Source: Ovoidimarina sediminis (GTDB lineage Bacteria; Pseudomonadota; Alphaproteobacteria; Rhodobacterales; Rhodobacteraceae). Taken from it: DNA of 64,000 nucleotides. The DNA lies in contig NZ_JAWHTE010000008.1 of NCBI RefSeq assembly GCF_032586175.1, positions 1 to 64,000 on the forward strand. Direction: 5' to 3'. Below, piece by piece: positions 51,076 through 58,726 of the stretch (position 1 is the stretch's first letter; each line of letters opens with the position of its first letter). Under the pieces are notes generated by a model. The model did not search any database, was not told the origin of the DNA, and saw nothing but the letters and a program-made list of their open reading frames with translations. The translations under genes and the position numbers were made by a program.

Positions 51076-51102
51076 CATAAAATAAAGTAACTATATTTTA
51101 TG
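51076..51102. promoter_or_regulatory. AT-rich operator between the VOC gene and the HxlR-like regulator
   Basis: CATAAAATA and TATTTTATG are exact inverted repeats, nine bases each with a nine-base spacer (centre-to-centre 18). It spans the space between the two divergent starts and covers the ATG of the regulator. HxlR regulators bind such AT-rich palindromes near their own promoter. The sequence is far richer in A/T than the surroundings, which suggests a promoter and operator combined. Confidence 0.7.
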
Positions 51103-51630
51103 GACATAAAAACGCTTGTCAACCTTACCTCCCGGGCCTGGTCGCTGAAGATCCTGGCCCTGCTGGAGGCTGGCCTCCCGGGCCGGCAGGCGCCGCTCCT
51201 GGCGGCCACCGATGCCGGGCGCACCGCCTTCGCGGCGAGCCTCGATCACCTCGTGGAACTGGGGCTTCTCGAACGGAATCCCGGGCACGGCCACCCGCTG
51301 CGCCCCGAGTTTCGCCTGACACCCGCGGGCTGCGCCGCCGCAGCCATCGCCCGCCGCATCCTGAACGCGGTCCCGGACGAACCCGCCCTCCTCCGCCGAA
51401 GCTGGACGGTGCCCATTCTCGCCCTAACCGACCGGCCGCAACGCTTCTCGACGCTGAAGACGATGCTCACCCCGATCACCGACCGCGCGCTCTCGACCTC
51501 GCTTCGGTCGTTGGAGGAAAACGCCTGGCTCCGCCGCGACATCGATCTCTCAACCCGGCGGCCCTTCCCGATCTACCGCGCGGTCAACACCGGCCACGAC
51601 GTCGCCGCCGCCATCCGTCTCCAAACATGA
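51100..51630 (+). CDS. HxlR-like winged-helix regulator
   Basis: A 176-residue protein with what looks like two winged-helix units: residues about 5-80 (WSLKILALLEAG, TAFAASLDHLVELGLLERN, RLTPAG) and about 95-165 (RSWTVPILALTDRPQRFSTLKTML then ALSTSLRSLEENAWLRRDID, the typical HxlR pattern). The second is the better match to the HxlR family; the double arrangement is common in the family group found in Rhodobacterales. ATG at 51100 has no ribosome site and lies in the palindrome, so a leaderless transcript is likely. Divergent from the VOC gene. Confidence 0.8.
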   Translation: MDIKTLVNLTSRAWSLKILALLEAGLPGRQAPLLAATDAGRTAFAASLDHLVELGLLERNPGHGHPLRPEFRLTPAGCAAAAIARRILNAVPDEPALLRRSWTVPILALTDRPQRFSTLKTMLTPITDRALSTSLRSLEENAWLRRDIDLSTRRPFPIYRAVNTGHDVAAAIRLQT

Positions 51631-51651
51631 AAACAGCAGGTACCTAGGGGG

Positions 51652-54048
51652 TCACCCTCTCAGCACACCCCCCGTGGCCTTCCCGACCTTCTTGACGATC
51701 TTCGCGCCCACCGCCTCGATCTCCTCGTCGGTCAGCGTCTTCTCAACCGGCTGCAACCGGACGGTGATCGCAAGCGATTTCTTGCCTTCTCCAAGGCTCC
51801 CGCCCACGAACTCGTCGAACACCCGCACATCGCCGATCAGCGCCTTGTCGGCACCCTGGGCGGCGTTCACCACATCAAGTGCGGCCACATCGGTATCGAG
51901 CACGAAGGCGAAATCCCGCTCCACCGCCTGCAGGTCGCTCGCGGCCAGCGCAGGTTTCGTCGTGCCCTTCGACCGCGCCGCCGGGATCTCGCCGGGCCAG
52001 AGGGTGAAGCCCATGACAGGGCCCTTCACGTCCATCGCCTGAAGCGTCCTTGGGTGCAGTTCGCCGAAGACGCCCAGCACCTTCTTAGGGCCGAGGCACA
52101 GCATACCGTGCCGCCCCGGATGCCACCACTCCCGCGCGCCGCGCAGGATCTGCACCTTCGCCGGCGCCCCCATCGCGGCCAGGATCGCCTCCGCATCGGC
52201 CTTCACGTCATAGATGTCATGCGGCCGCGACGCGCCATGCACGTCCTTCGGCCCCGTCCGCCCCACCAGGATACCGGAAATCAGCAGATGCTGCTCCCCG
52301 GGTTCGGCCCCGTGAAACCCGGGCCCCACCTCGAACAGCGCGAAATCCGTGAACCCGCGCGCCTGGTTCCGCGCCGCCGCGGCCAGAAGGCCGGGCATCA
52401 GGTTCGGCCGCATATGGCTCATCTCCGACGAGATCGGGTTTTCCAGCCGGCAGGCCGCTTCGCCGCCGAACAGCGCGGCCGACGCCTCGTCGACGAAGCT
52501 GTAGCTCACGATCTCGTTGTAACCCAGCGCGGCGGCCGCCCGCCGCCCAGCCGTCTCGCGCATCTGCGTGGGCGTCAGGATCGGCTTCGGCACGCCCGCC
52601 GATACCCGCGGCATCGGCTTCGCCTCAAGCTTGGTCAACGACGCGATCCGCGCCACCTCTTCCACCAGATCCGCCTCGCCCATGATATCGGGGCGCCACG
52701 AAGGCGGGTGCGCCTGGTCGCCCTCCATCCGGAAGCCAAGCGCCTCCAGCGTCCCGCGCTGCGTCTCCGCCGGAATGTCCATGCCCACGAGCGAGGTCAC
52801 CCGGTCGGTATCCAGCCGGAAGGCCCGCGGGGCCTCCACGGGCGCACCGTCCACCACGATCTCCGACGCCTCGCCACCACAGAGTTCGAGGATCATCCGC
52901 GTCGCGGCCTCGAGCCCCGGCAGCGTATGCAGGGGGTCCACCCCCCGCTCGAACCGGTACTTGGCATCGGAATTGATCTTCAGCCGCCGCGCCGTCGCGG
53001 CGATCACCGAGGGTGTCCAATAGGCACTTTCGAGAAACACGTTCACTGTGTCGGCAGTCACACCGGACGGCTCGCCCCCCATGATCCCGGCAATGCTCTC
53101 GGGGCCGTTGTCGTCCCCGATCACCATCATCCCCGGCTCGAACGCATAGGTCCGCTCGTCGAGCGCCTCGAGCGTCTCGCCCCCTTCCGCCGGATAGATC
53201 CTCAGATCCCCCGTCACCACGTCTGCATCGAAAACGTGCAGGGGCCGGTTCTGATCAAAGGTGAAGTAGTTGGTAATATCCACCAGCGCCGAAATCGGCC
53301 TCAAGCCGATCGCCTTCAGCCTGTCCTGAAGCCACTGGGGCGAAGAGCCGTTCTTCACCCCCCGGATCACCCGGCCGGTGAAATGGGGGCAGCCTTCGGC
53401 CTTCAAGGCCGCGTCGATCTTCACACCGATAGGCGAAGGAAACGCCCCCGGAACAGGTTCTATTTCAAGCGGTTTCAGCGTGCCGATCCCCCGCGCCGCC
53501 AGATCCCGCGCAATGCCGTGGATGCCCAGCGCATCGGGCCGGTTCGGCGTGATCGCGATCTCGATCACCGGATCCACCTTCGCCGGGTCATGCTCGGCCA
53601 GCCAGTCGATGAAGCGCTCGCCCACTTCGCCCGACGGCAGTTCGATGATACCGTCATGGGCGTCCGACAGTTCCATCTCGCGCTCGGACGCCATCATGCC
53701 GTGGCTCTCGATCCCGCGGATCTTGCCCACCCCGATCGTCGTGTCGATCCCGGGCACGTAGACGCCCGGATGCGCCACGACTACGGTGATCCCCTCCCGC
53801 GCGTTCGGCGCACCGCAGATGATCTGCTTCTCGCCCTGATCCGTTGCCACCTGGCACACGCGCAGACGGTCGGCATCCGGGTGCTTCTCGGCCTTCAGCA
53901 CCTTGCCGATGGTAAAATCCTTCAGCCGGGCCGCCCGATCCTCGATCTCTTCAACCTCGAGGCCCAAGTCGGTCAGCGTCTCCGCGATCTCGTCAACCGA
54001 CGCGTCGGTCTCCAGATGCTCTTTCAGCCAGGACAGGGTGAATTTCAT
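51652..54048 (-). CDS. pheT: Phenylalanine--tRNA ligase beta subunit
   Basis: A 798-residue beta subunit of the alpha2-beta2 enzyme. It begins with the tRNA-binding OB domain (KFTLSWLKEHL; residues about 40-150 with KHPDADRLRVCQV), then B3/B4 editing (about 210-385), B5 (about 400-470), a catalytic-like domain and the FDX-ACB domain at the end (about 700-798). It works with PheS. In this genome the pheS gene is separated from pheT by an alpha/beta-hydrolase gene of 792 bases on the same strand, an arrangement different from the usual adjacent pheST. Confidence 0.97.
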   Translation of the reverse strand: MKFTLSWLKEHLETDASVDEIAETLTDLGLEVEEIEDRAARLKDFTIGKVLKAEKHPDADRLRVCQVATDQGEKQIICGAPNAREGITVVVAHPGVYVPGIDTTIGVGKIRGIESHGMMASEREMELSDAHDGIIELPSGEVGERFIDWLAEHDPAKVDPVIEIAITPNRPDALGIHGIARDLAARGIGTLKPLEIEPVPGAFPSPIGVKIDAALKAEGCPHFTGRVIRGVKNGSSPQWLQDRLKAIGLRPISALVDITNYFTFDQNRPLHVFDADVVTGDLRIYPAEGGETLEALDERTYAFEPGMMVIGDDNGPESIAGIMGGEPSGVTADTVNVFLESAYWTPSVIAATARRLKINSDAKYRFERGVDPLHTLPGLEAATRMILELCGGEASEIVVDGAPVEAPRAFRLDTDRVTSLVGMDIPAETQRGTLEALGFRMEGDQAHPPSWRPDIMGEADLVEEVARIASLTKLEAKPMPRVSAGVPKPILTPTQMRETAGRRAAAALGYNEIVSYSFVDEASAALFGGEAACRLENPISSEMSHMRPNLMPGLLAAAARNQARGFTDFALFEVGPGFHGAEPGEQHLLISGILVGRTGPKDVHGASRPHDIYDVKADAEAILAAMGAPAKVQILRGAREWWHPGRHGMLCLGPKKVLGVFGELHPRTLQAMDVKGPVMGFTLWPGEIPAARSKGTTKPALAASDLQAVERDFAFVLDTDVAALDVVNAAQGADKALIGDVRVFDEFVGGSLGEGKKSLAITVRLQPVEKTLTDEEIEAVGAKIVKKVGKATGGVLRG

Positions 54049-54116
54049 CGGCCTATGCCACCTTGCGGATTAGGGTTCCGCGCGACATCTCAAATTCGGG
54101 CGCGAAGGGCAAGGCG

Positions 54117-54908
54117 TCAGGGGTAGGAGGGCGGCAATCCCAGAAGCTCGTCAAGCTGCCGCGCGATCCATCCATGGGTAATGAAATGGCCGCCTGGATG
54201 GATATCGAGGCTCACCCGCCCATGCGCGCACGCCTCCCACACGGTCCGCTCCAGCGTCAGGAACTCGACCTGCCGCCACGGCCCCCGGGCCTCGCCCGCC
54301 CCGCACCCCATGGCATCGCGCCAAAGCTTCACGGGCCAGGTCGTGTCGCCCCCCGGTCCATAGGGGAAGTCGAGCACCTGATCGTTCAGCCCGTAAACCT
54401 GCCGCACCTCCCCGGGCCGGGTTGCGCACGTCTCGTCCTGGTCGAGCGTCCCCGAAATCGCCAGAAGCGCGGCGATCCCCTCGCCCCGCTCACAGACAAA
54501 CCGCCACGCCATGTTGCTCCCCCAGGAATAGCCGGAGACGAAAATCTGATCCTCGATCACCGGGTAGCGCTTCCGCACATCCTCAAGAACTGCGGCCCCG
54601 AAGGCCACGTCCTTCGACCCGGGCCGCCAGAAATCCCACGTCTTCCGCTCCCCGTTCGGCGCGACCAGAAGAACCCCCCGCCGCCGCGTCGCCCCGGAGA
54701 TCCGCTGATGCTTGACAATAAGCGTCCCCTGCCGCTGCCAGCCATGGAAATGCATGAGAACCGGCAGGGGCGTCACCCCGTCCCAGCCATCGGGCGTCAG
54801 CACGTGATAGGACCGGTCGCCCAACTGGCAGGTCACATCGGCGTGACAGCCCTCCGCCGCGAGGGCCGGACGGGCGAGGAGCAGAAGAACGAAGAGGAAG
54901 ACCCGCAT
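54117..54908 (-). CDS. Exported alpha/beta hydrolase (PHB depolymerase/esterase-like)
   Basis: A 263-residue secreted hydrolase. Residues 1-18 form a Sec signal (RVFLFVLLLLARPALAAEG). The fold has HFHGWQRQG near residue 54 (oxyanion region), the nucleophile elbow GYSWGS near residue 126, and probably the His in HPGGHFITHGW near residue 237. It resembles LpqC/polyhydroxybutyrate depolymerase-type esterases; the natural substrate is unknown. It sits between pheS and pheT on the same strand (gaps of 76 and 68 bases). Several Cys pairs could form disulfides in the periplasm. Confidence 0.85.
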   Translation of the reverse strand: MRVFLFVLLLLARPALAAEGCHADVTCQLGDRSYHVLTPDGWDGVTPLPVLMHFHGWQRQGTLIVKHQRISGATRRRGVLLVAPNGERKTWDFWRPGSKDVAFGAAVLEDVRKRYPVIEDQIFVSGYSWGSNMAWRFVCERGEGIAALLAISGTLDQDETCATRPGEVRQVYGLNDQVLDFPYGPGGDTTWPVKLWRDAMGCGAGEARGPWRQVEFLTLERTVWEACAHGRVSLDIHPGGHFITHGWIARQLDELLGLPPSYP

Positions 54909-54984
54909 GCCCCCCTCCTAGCCGCAGCAGGCGGGGCGTGTCAGATCAATTCGGCGTCAGGTCACGGAATGATCGCCCGCGCGC

Positions 54985-56058
54985 TCACCGCGACAAACCC
55001 CCATGCAGCGTCGGCACCTCCAGCGCCCCGAACCCGTAGTGCCGAAGCCACCTCAGATCGCTGTCGAAGAACGCCCGCAAATCCGGGATCCCGTATTTCA
55101 GCATCGCCAGCCGGTCGATCCCGATCCCGAAGGCAAAGCCCTGCCACTGATCCGGATCCACCCCGCCCCAGCGGAGCACGTGGGGGTGCACCATGCCGCT
55201 CCCGAGGATCTCCATCCAGTCGTCGCCTTCACCGACCTTCAACTGCCCGTCCACCCAGGAACAGCGCAGGTCCACCTCCGCCGACGGCTCCGTGAACGGG
55301 AAATGCGAGGCGCGGAAGCGCAACTCCGCGCTGTCCACCTCGAAGAACGCCGCCACGAAGGCTTCGAGGCACCATTTCAGGTTCGCCATCGAAATGTCGC
55401 GGTCGATCGCCAGACCCTCCACCTGGTGGAACATCGGTGTATGCGTCTGGTCGTAATCCGAGCGGTACACCCGCCCCGGCGCGATCACCCGGATCGGTGC
55501 GCCCTGCGCCTGCATCGCGCGGATCTGCACCGGGCTCGTATGGGTACGCAACACATGGGGCGGCCGGTTCGCCCCCTCGGGCAGGCTCATGTAGAACGTG
55601 TCATGCTCTTGCCGGGCGGGGTGATCGGGCGCCATGTTCAGCGCGTCGAAGTTCAGTTCGTCCGATTCGATCTGCGGCCCCTCGGCCACGGCAAAACCCA
55701 TATCGGCGAAGATCGCCGTCACTTCCTCGGTCACCTGGCTCACCGGGTGCACCGTGCCCTGCCGCCGCGTCCGCCCCGGCAGGGTCACGTCCAGCCACTC
55801 CTCGCGCAGCCGCGCATCGAGTGCCGCATCCGCAAGCGCCGCCTTCTTCGCCGCCAGCGCCGAGTTGATCTCGTCCTTCAGCGCGTTCAGCGCCGGGCCC
55901 GCCACCTGCCGCTCCTCGGGGCTCATTTTCCCCAACTCGCGCATCTTGAGGCTGATTTCGCCCTTCTTGCCCACGGCATCCACGCGCAGCGTTTCAAGCG
56001 CCGCCTCGTCCTCCGCGGCCCCGATCAGGCCCAGGTACTTGTCTCTCAGGTCGTCCAT
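54985..56058 (-). CDS. pheS: Phenylalanine--tRNA ligase alpha subunit
   Basis: A 357-residue catalytic subunit. The N-terminal coiled coil (DDLRDKYLGLIG and onward to about residue 90) binds tRNA; class II motif 2 is around LRTHTSPVQIRAM near residue 155 and motif 3 around GFAFGIGIDRLAMLKYGI near 318-335, with the conserved FRASHFPFTEPSAEVD near 255-270. ATG at 56058 follows GGGGA; the in-frame extension to 56226 lacks similarity. rpmI and rplT lie upstream on the same strand, separated by a plus-strand broken gene. Confidence 0.96.
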   Translation of the reverse strand: MDDLRDKYLGLIGAAEDEAALETLRVDAVGKKGEISLKMRELGKMSPEERQVAGPALNALKDEINSALAAKKAALADAALDARLREEWLDVTLPGRTRRQGTVHPVSQVTEEVTAIFADMGFAVAEGPQIESDELNFDALNMAPDHPARQEHDTFYMSLPEGANRPPHVLRTHTSPVQIRAMQAQGAPIRVIAPGRVYRSDYDQTHTPMFHQVEGLAIDRDISMANLKWCLEAFVAAFFEVDSAELRFRASHFPFTEPSAEVDLRCSWVDGQLKVGEGDDWMEILGSGMVHPHVLRWGGVDPDQWQGFAFGIGIDRLAMLKYGIPDLRAFFDSDLRWLRHYGFGALEVPTLHGGLSR

Positions 56059-56262
56059 CGCCAGCGGGTCCCCGTCATCTCGCTCGGCCTGCGTGCTACC
56101 CCGCGGGGCCGGGCGCTGCAAGACGGATGGCTCCCGCAGGCGATGTTGCAGAATTGCCGAGCGCCGCCCCTGCACCGGATTGTCCACAACCGGGGCACAG
56201 TTTCGCCGCCTTCTTCTGTCAGACACTCGGGCGCGTGTAACCAGCTATTTCGAGAGTGCCCC

Positions 56263-57534
56263 ATGCGTCTCATCGGCCTGTTCCTGATCTCACTCTTCCT
56301 CCGTGCGCCTCTGCCGGTGAAGCTTCTGGTCGGTCTTCTCTTCCTGCCCATCGCCCTGCCGCTTGCGATCCTGCGCATCCGCCGCCACCGGAAGGATCAG
56401 GCGCCGGTGCACCGCCTCGCGCCCGAGGTGCTGAGCGAACGGCTTGTCCTCCAGACCGCCGAGATCGATCCCAGCTCGAAGGAACTCCAGGCCTTCCGCG
56501 CCCGCGTCCTCGTACTCGTCGATGCCGAAGACTGGGCGGGGCTCGATACCCTCGTCACCCGCTGCGATCAGGCCCGCATGGCGGCGAAGGACGACACCCG
56601 CCTCGCCCCACACGCCATCGCGGCGATCTGGGACAGAATCCAGGAAGAGGCCGAAACGCATTTCGACGACCGTCTGTCGCGCGGCGAGGACGTCATCCCT
56701 GCCTCGGTGATCGAACCCTTCCTCGATGCCGCCGACGACGCCCCCGACAGCTACGCCCTGACGGCGCTGGCCGCGGGCCTCGCGATGCAGCTTGGCTGGG
56801 CCCGCCGCGGCCATGCCTGGTCGGAACTGACCGACGAGGAAGAGATGCAGGCGATGCAGGAACTGTTCGATACAGCCGGCGGCCTGCTTTCGGGCTTCGA
56901 TGCCGAAGATCTGAATTCGCCGCTGCTCGCCGGGCTGGCCTACGATCACCTCGCGGGAACCGGCACCGACACAAAGGGGCTCAACCGGGCCTTCGCGCTC
57001 CGCATGCGCCTCGATCCGGGCGATCCCGAAGCGCTCGGGGCCCATGGCTGGTATCTCCTGCCGCGCTGGTACGGCGATTACGAAGAACTCGACGCCGCCG
57101 CCCGCCGCCGCCACGCCGAGACCCACCGCGCGCGGGGTGCGGCGGATTACGCGCTTCTCTAAGATCACGCGCTCACCCGCGACGACGGCGCGATGATGAT
57201 GATCGACATGGGGCTCTACAGGGAAGGTCTCTACGACCTGATCGACCGCTCACGCGATCCGGAAGCCACTGTGAACACCGTCCTCTCGACGCTTCACGAT
57301 GTCGGCCTGCCCCGTGTCGGACTCGGCGGCAGCCGCGAACCGGCAGAACTCGTCCAGCGCCGGGCCGAATTCCGCGCGCTATTCGACGAGATCGCCCGCG
57401 CCCGCCTCACCCGTATCCTGCCCCACCGCTGGGACGAAGGGCTCGATGCCGCCCGACACAGCCTTGCCCTCACCTACCAGGACGAGATCATGGCCGGCGA
57501 AACCGTGCATGTGGGCGAACACCACGCAGCCTGA
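56263..57534 (+). pseudogene. Unrecognised gene interrupted by an in-frame stop
   Basis: Two open segments in one frame (56263-57162, 299 residues; 57163-57534, 123 codons) separated only by one TAA at 57160-57162. Coding-type codon use continues across the stop (DHALTRDD, then ATG-rich GAMMMIDMG), so the natural product is probably about 423 residues. An N-terminal hydrophobic region (RLIGLFLISLFLRAPLPVK, then LLVGLLFLPIALPLAIL) suggests a signal anchor or two membrane passes. The rest is acidic and helical. A TAC (Tyr) to TAA change, a sequencing error or a genuine split into two genes are all possible; the second part could start at the ATG at 57193. I do not recognise the family. Confidence 0.6.
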
Positions 57535-57540
57535 CTGCCC

Positions 57541-57567
57541 TTCATGTGGCCGGAAATATCCCGGGGG
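57541..57567. repeat. Dispersed intergenic repeat, copy B
   Basis: TTCATGTGGCCG followed by GAAATATCCCGGGGG; 26 of 27 bases equal copy A at 50618. A GGGGGC-AGA-GCCCCC hairpin follows (57571-57585). Confidence 0.75.
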
Positions 57568-57568
57568 T

Positions 57569-57587
57569 CCGGGGGCAGAGCCCCCGG
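57569..57587. terminator. GC-rich hairpin of repeat copy B
   Basis: CCGGGGGC-AGA-GCCCCCGG is an 8-bp perfect stem with a three-base loop, just after the repeat core. It may act as a bidirectional termination or stability element between convergent genes; T-tracts are absent. Confidence 0.5.
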
Positions 57588-57610
57588 TTCCTGACCGGGC
57601 GCACGGGAAC

Positions 57611-57640
57611 ATGCCCCGCATGGCTCTCCATCCGGGGCAT
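57611..57640. repeat. Long imperfect inverted repeat before rplT terminator
   Basis: ATGCCCCGCATGG pairs with CCATCCGGGGCAT around CTCT (13-bp stem with one mismatch). It lies between the broken gene and the rplT terminator, where nothing is encoded. Possibly a second termination structure or a repeat-element relic. Confidence 0.55.
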
Positions 57641-57665
57641 CTCTCGGTCTTGACCTGAAAGGAAG

Positions 57666-57690
57666 AAGGCCCGGGAGGTCCCCGGCCCTT
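57666..57690 (-). terminator. Terminator of rpmI-rplT
   Basis: On the minus strand AAGG-G-CCGGG and CCCGG-G-CCTT pair with one mismatch around a five-base loop, followed by CTTCC and TTTC. It lies five bases past the rplT stop. Confidence 0.7.
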
Positions 57691-57694
57691 ATGC

Positions 57695-58057
57695 TCAGCC
57701 CAGCGCGGCCTTCGCCTTGTCGACAATCGCCGTGAAGGCGTCAGGCTCGTTCACCGCGAGATCGGCGAGCACCTTGCGGTCCACCTCGATCCCGGCCAGC
57801 GACAGCCCGTTGATGAAGCGCGAATAGGTCAGCGCCTCGTCATGGGCGCGCACGGCGGCGTTGATCCGCTGAATCCACAGGGCGCGGAAGTTGCGCTTGC
57901 GGTTCTTGCGGTCGCGCGTGGCGTACTGGTTGGCCTTGTCCACCGCCTGCGTGGCGGTGCGGAAGGCGTTCGACCGGCGGCCGTAATAGCCTTTGGCGGC
58001 CTTGATCACTTTCTTGTGGCGGGCGTGGGTCACTTTCCCGCTGGTAACGCGTGCCAT
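57695..58057 (-). CDS. rplT: 50S ribosomal protein L20
   Basis: A 120-residue L20, an early assembler of the 50S subunit. The basic N-terminal half has ARVTSGKVTHARHKKVIKAA and GYYGRRSNAFRTA; the globular C-terminal half begins near ALWIQRINAAVR. It follows rpmI by 15 bases and is followed by a terminator. In E. coli the protein represses its own operon by binding mRNA; no matching structure was checked here. Confidence 0.98.
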   Translation of the reverse strand: MARVTSGKVTHARHKKVIKAAKGYYGRRSNAFRTATQAVDKANQYATRDRKNRKRNFRALWIQRINAAVRAHDEALTYSRFINGLSLAGIEVDRKVLADLAVNEPDAFTAIVDKAKAALG

Positions 58058-58072
58058 GGGTCCGGTCTCCTC

Positions 58073-58273
58073 TTAACGGTCGTAAGGCATGAAGCCCTTG
58101 ACGATCTTCGCGTCAGGGGCGCTGAGCGTGGTCGTGCCACGCGCTTTGCGGATGAACTTCGTGGTCCGCTTGATCATGCCGTGCCGCTTGCCGGCCTGGG
58201 CGCTGATGACCTTCCCGGTCGCCGAAACCTTGAAGCGCTTCTTCGCGCTCGATTTCGTCTTCATCTTGGGCAT
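58073..58273 (-). CDS. rpmI: 50S ribosomal protein L35
   Basis: A 66-residue L35 with the usual PKMKTKSSAKKRFKVSATGK start and KRTTKFIRKARGTT centre. The ATG at 58273 has GGAG upstream. It is paired with rplT; infC, which often comes first in this operon, is not adjacent, because an unrelated small gene lies upstream. Confidence 0.97.
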   Translation of the reverse strand: MPKMKTKSSAKKRFKVSATGKVISAQAGKRHGMIKRTTKFIRKARGTTTLSAPDAKIVKGFMPYDR

Positions 58274-58406
58274 TTCCGTCTCCTGTCTTCCGAACGGTTT
58301 CAAGCGCGACTCGGCATGCCACTCCGGCCGGCCGCACGAACGAAGGCGCCGTATAGGCCGCGCGCGGCCCACCATCAAGCAAAAACTTGCGCCCTCAGCC
58401 CCGAGC

Positions 58407-58631
58407 CTAGCCGAGCCCCACCATGTCCATCGCGTAGCGCGGCAGGTTATTCACCGAAAACCCCTCCGAGGGGCCGATCACCTGTGCCCACAGGATAAGG
58501 ATGCCACCGGCAACCGCGCAGGCTGCAGGCCCGCGCATGGTACGGTTCGACGAGGAAAACGCCCCGATCACCATCGGAACCGAGGCTGCGAGGAAAAGAA
58601 CACCGAGGACGAAAAGATGCTCCGGTCGCAT
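58407..58631 (-). CDS. Small membrane protein of unknown function
   Basis: A 74-residue protein that I do not recognise. Two hydrophobic segments (HLFVLGVLFLAASVPMVIGAF and ACAVAGGILILWAQVI) indicate a two-pass membrane protein; the C terminus is short and polar. ATG at 58631 has GGAG upstream; an in-frame GTG or ATG at 58652 is less likely. It lies 95 bases downstream of pyk on the same strand and 133 bases upstream of rpmI. Confidence 0.6.
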   Translation of the reverse strand: MRPEHLFVLGVLFLAASVPMVIGAFSSSNRTMRGPAACAVAGGILILWAQVIGPSEGFSVNNLPRYAMDMVGLG

Positions 58632-58726
58632 GTGCGACGCTCCAGGACTCACCGCCCCTCCAGCGCGCGCACATTAGCCGAAAGGCAGGGGTCAGATCAA
58701 TTCCCGCGTCCCGTGCGCCCGAAGCG

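Noticed and set aside
52054..54126. Plus-strand open frame of 690 codons opposite pheT
   Set aside because: Shadow of pheT; no conserved motifs.
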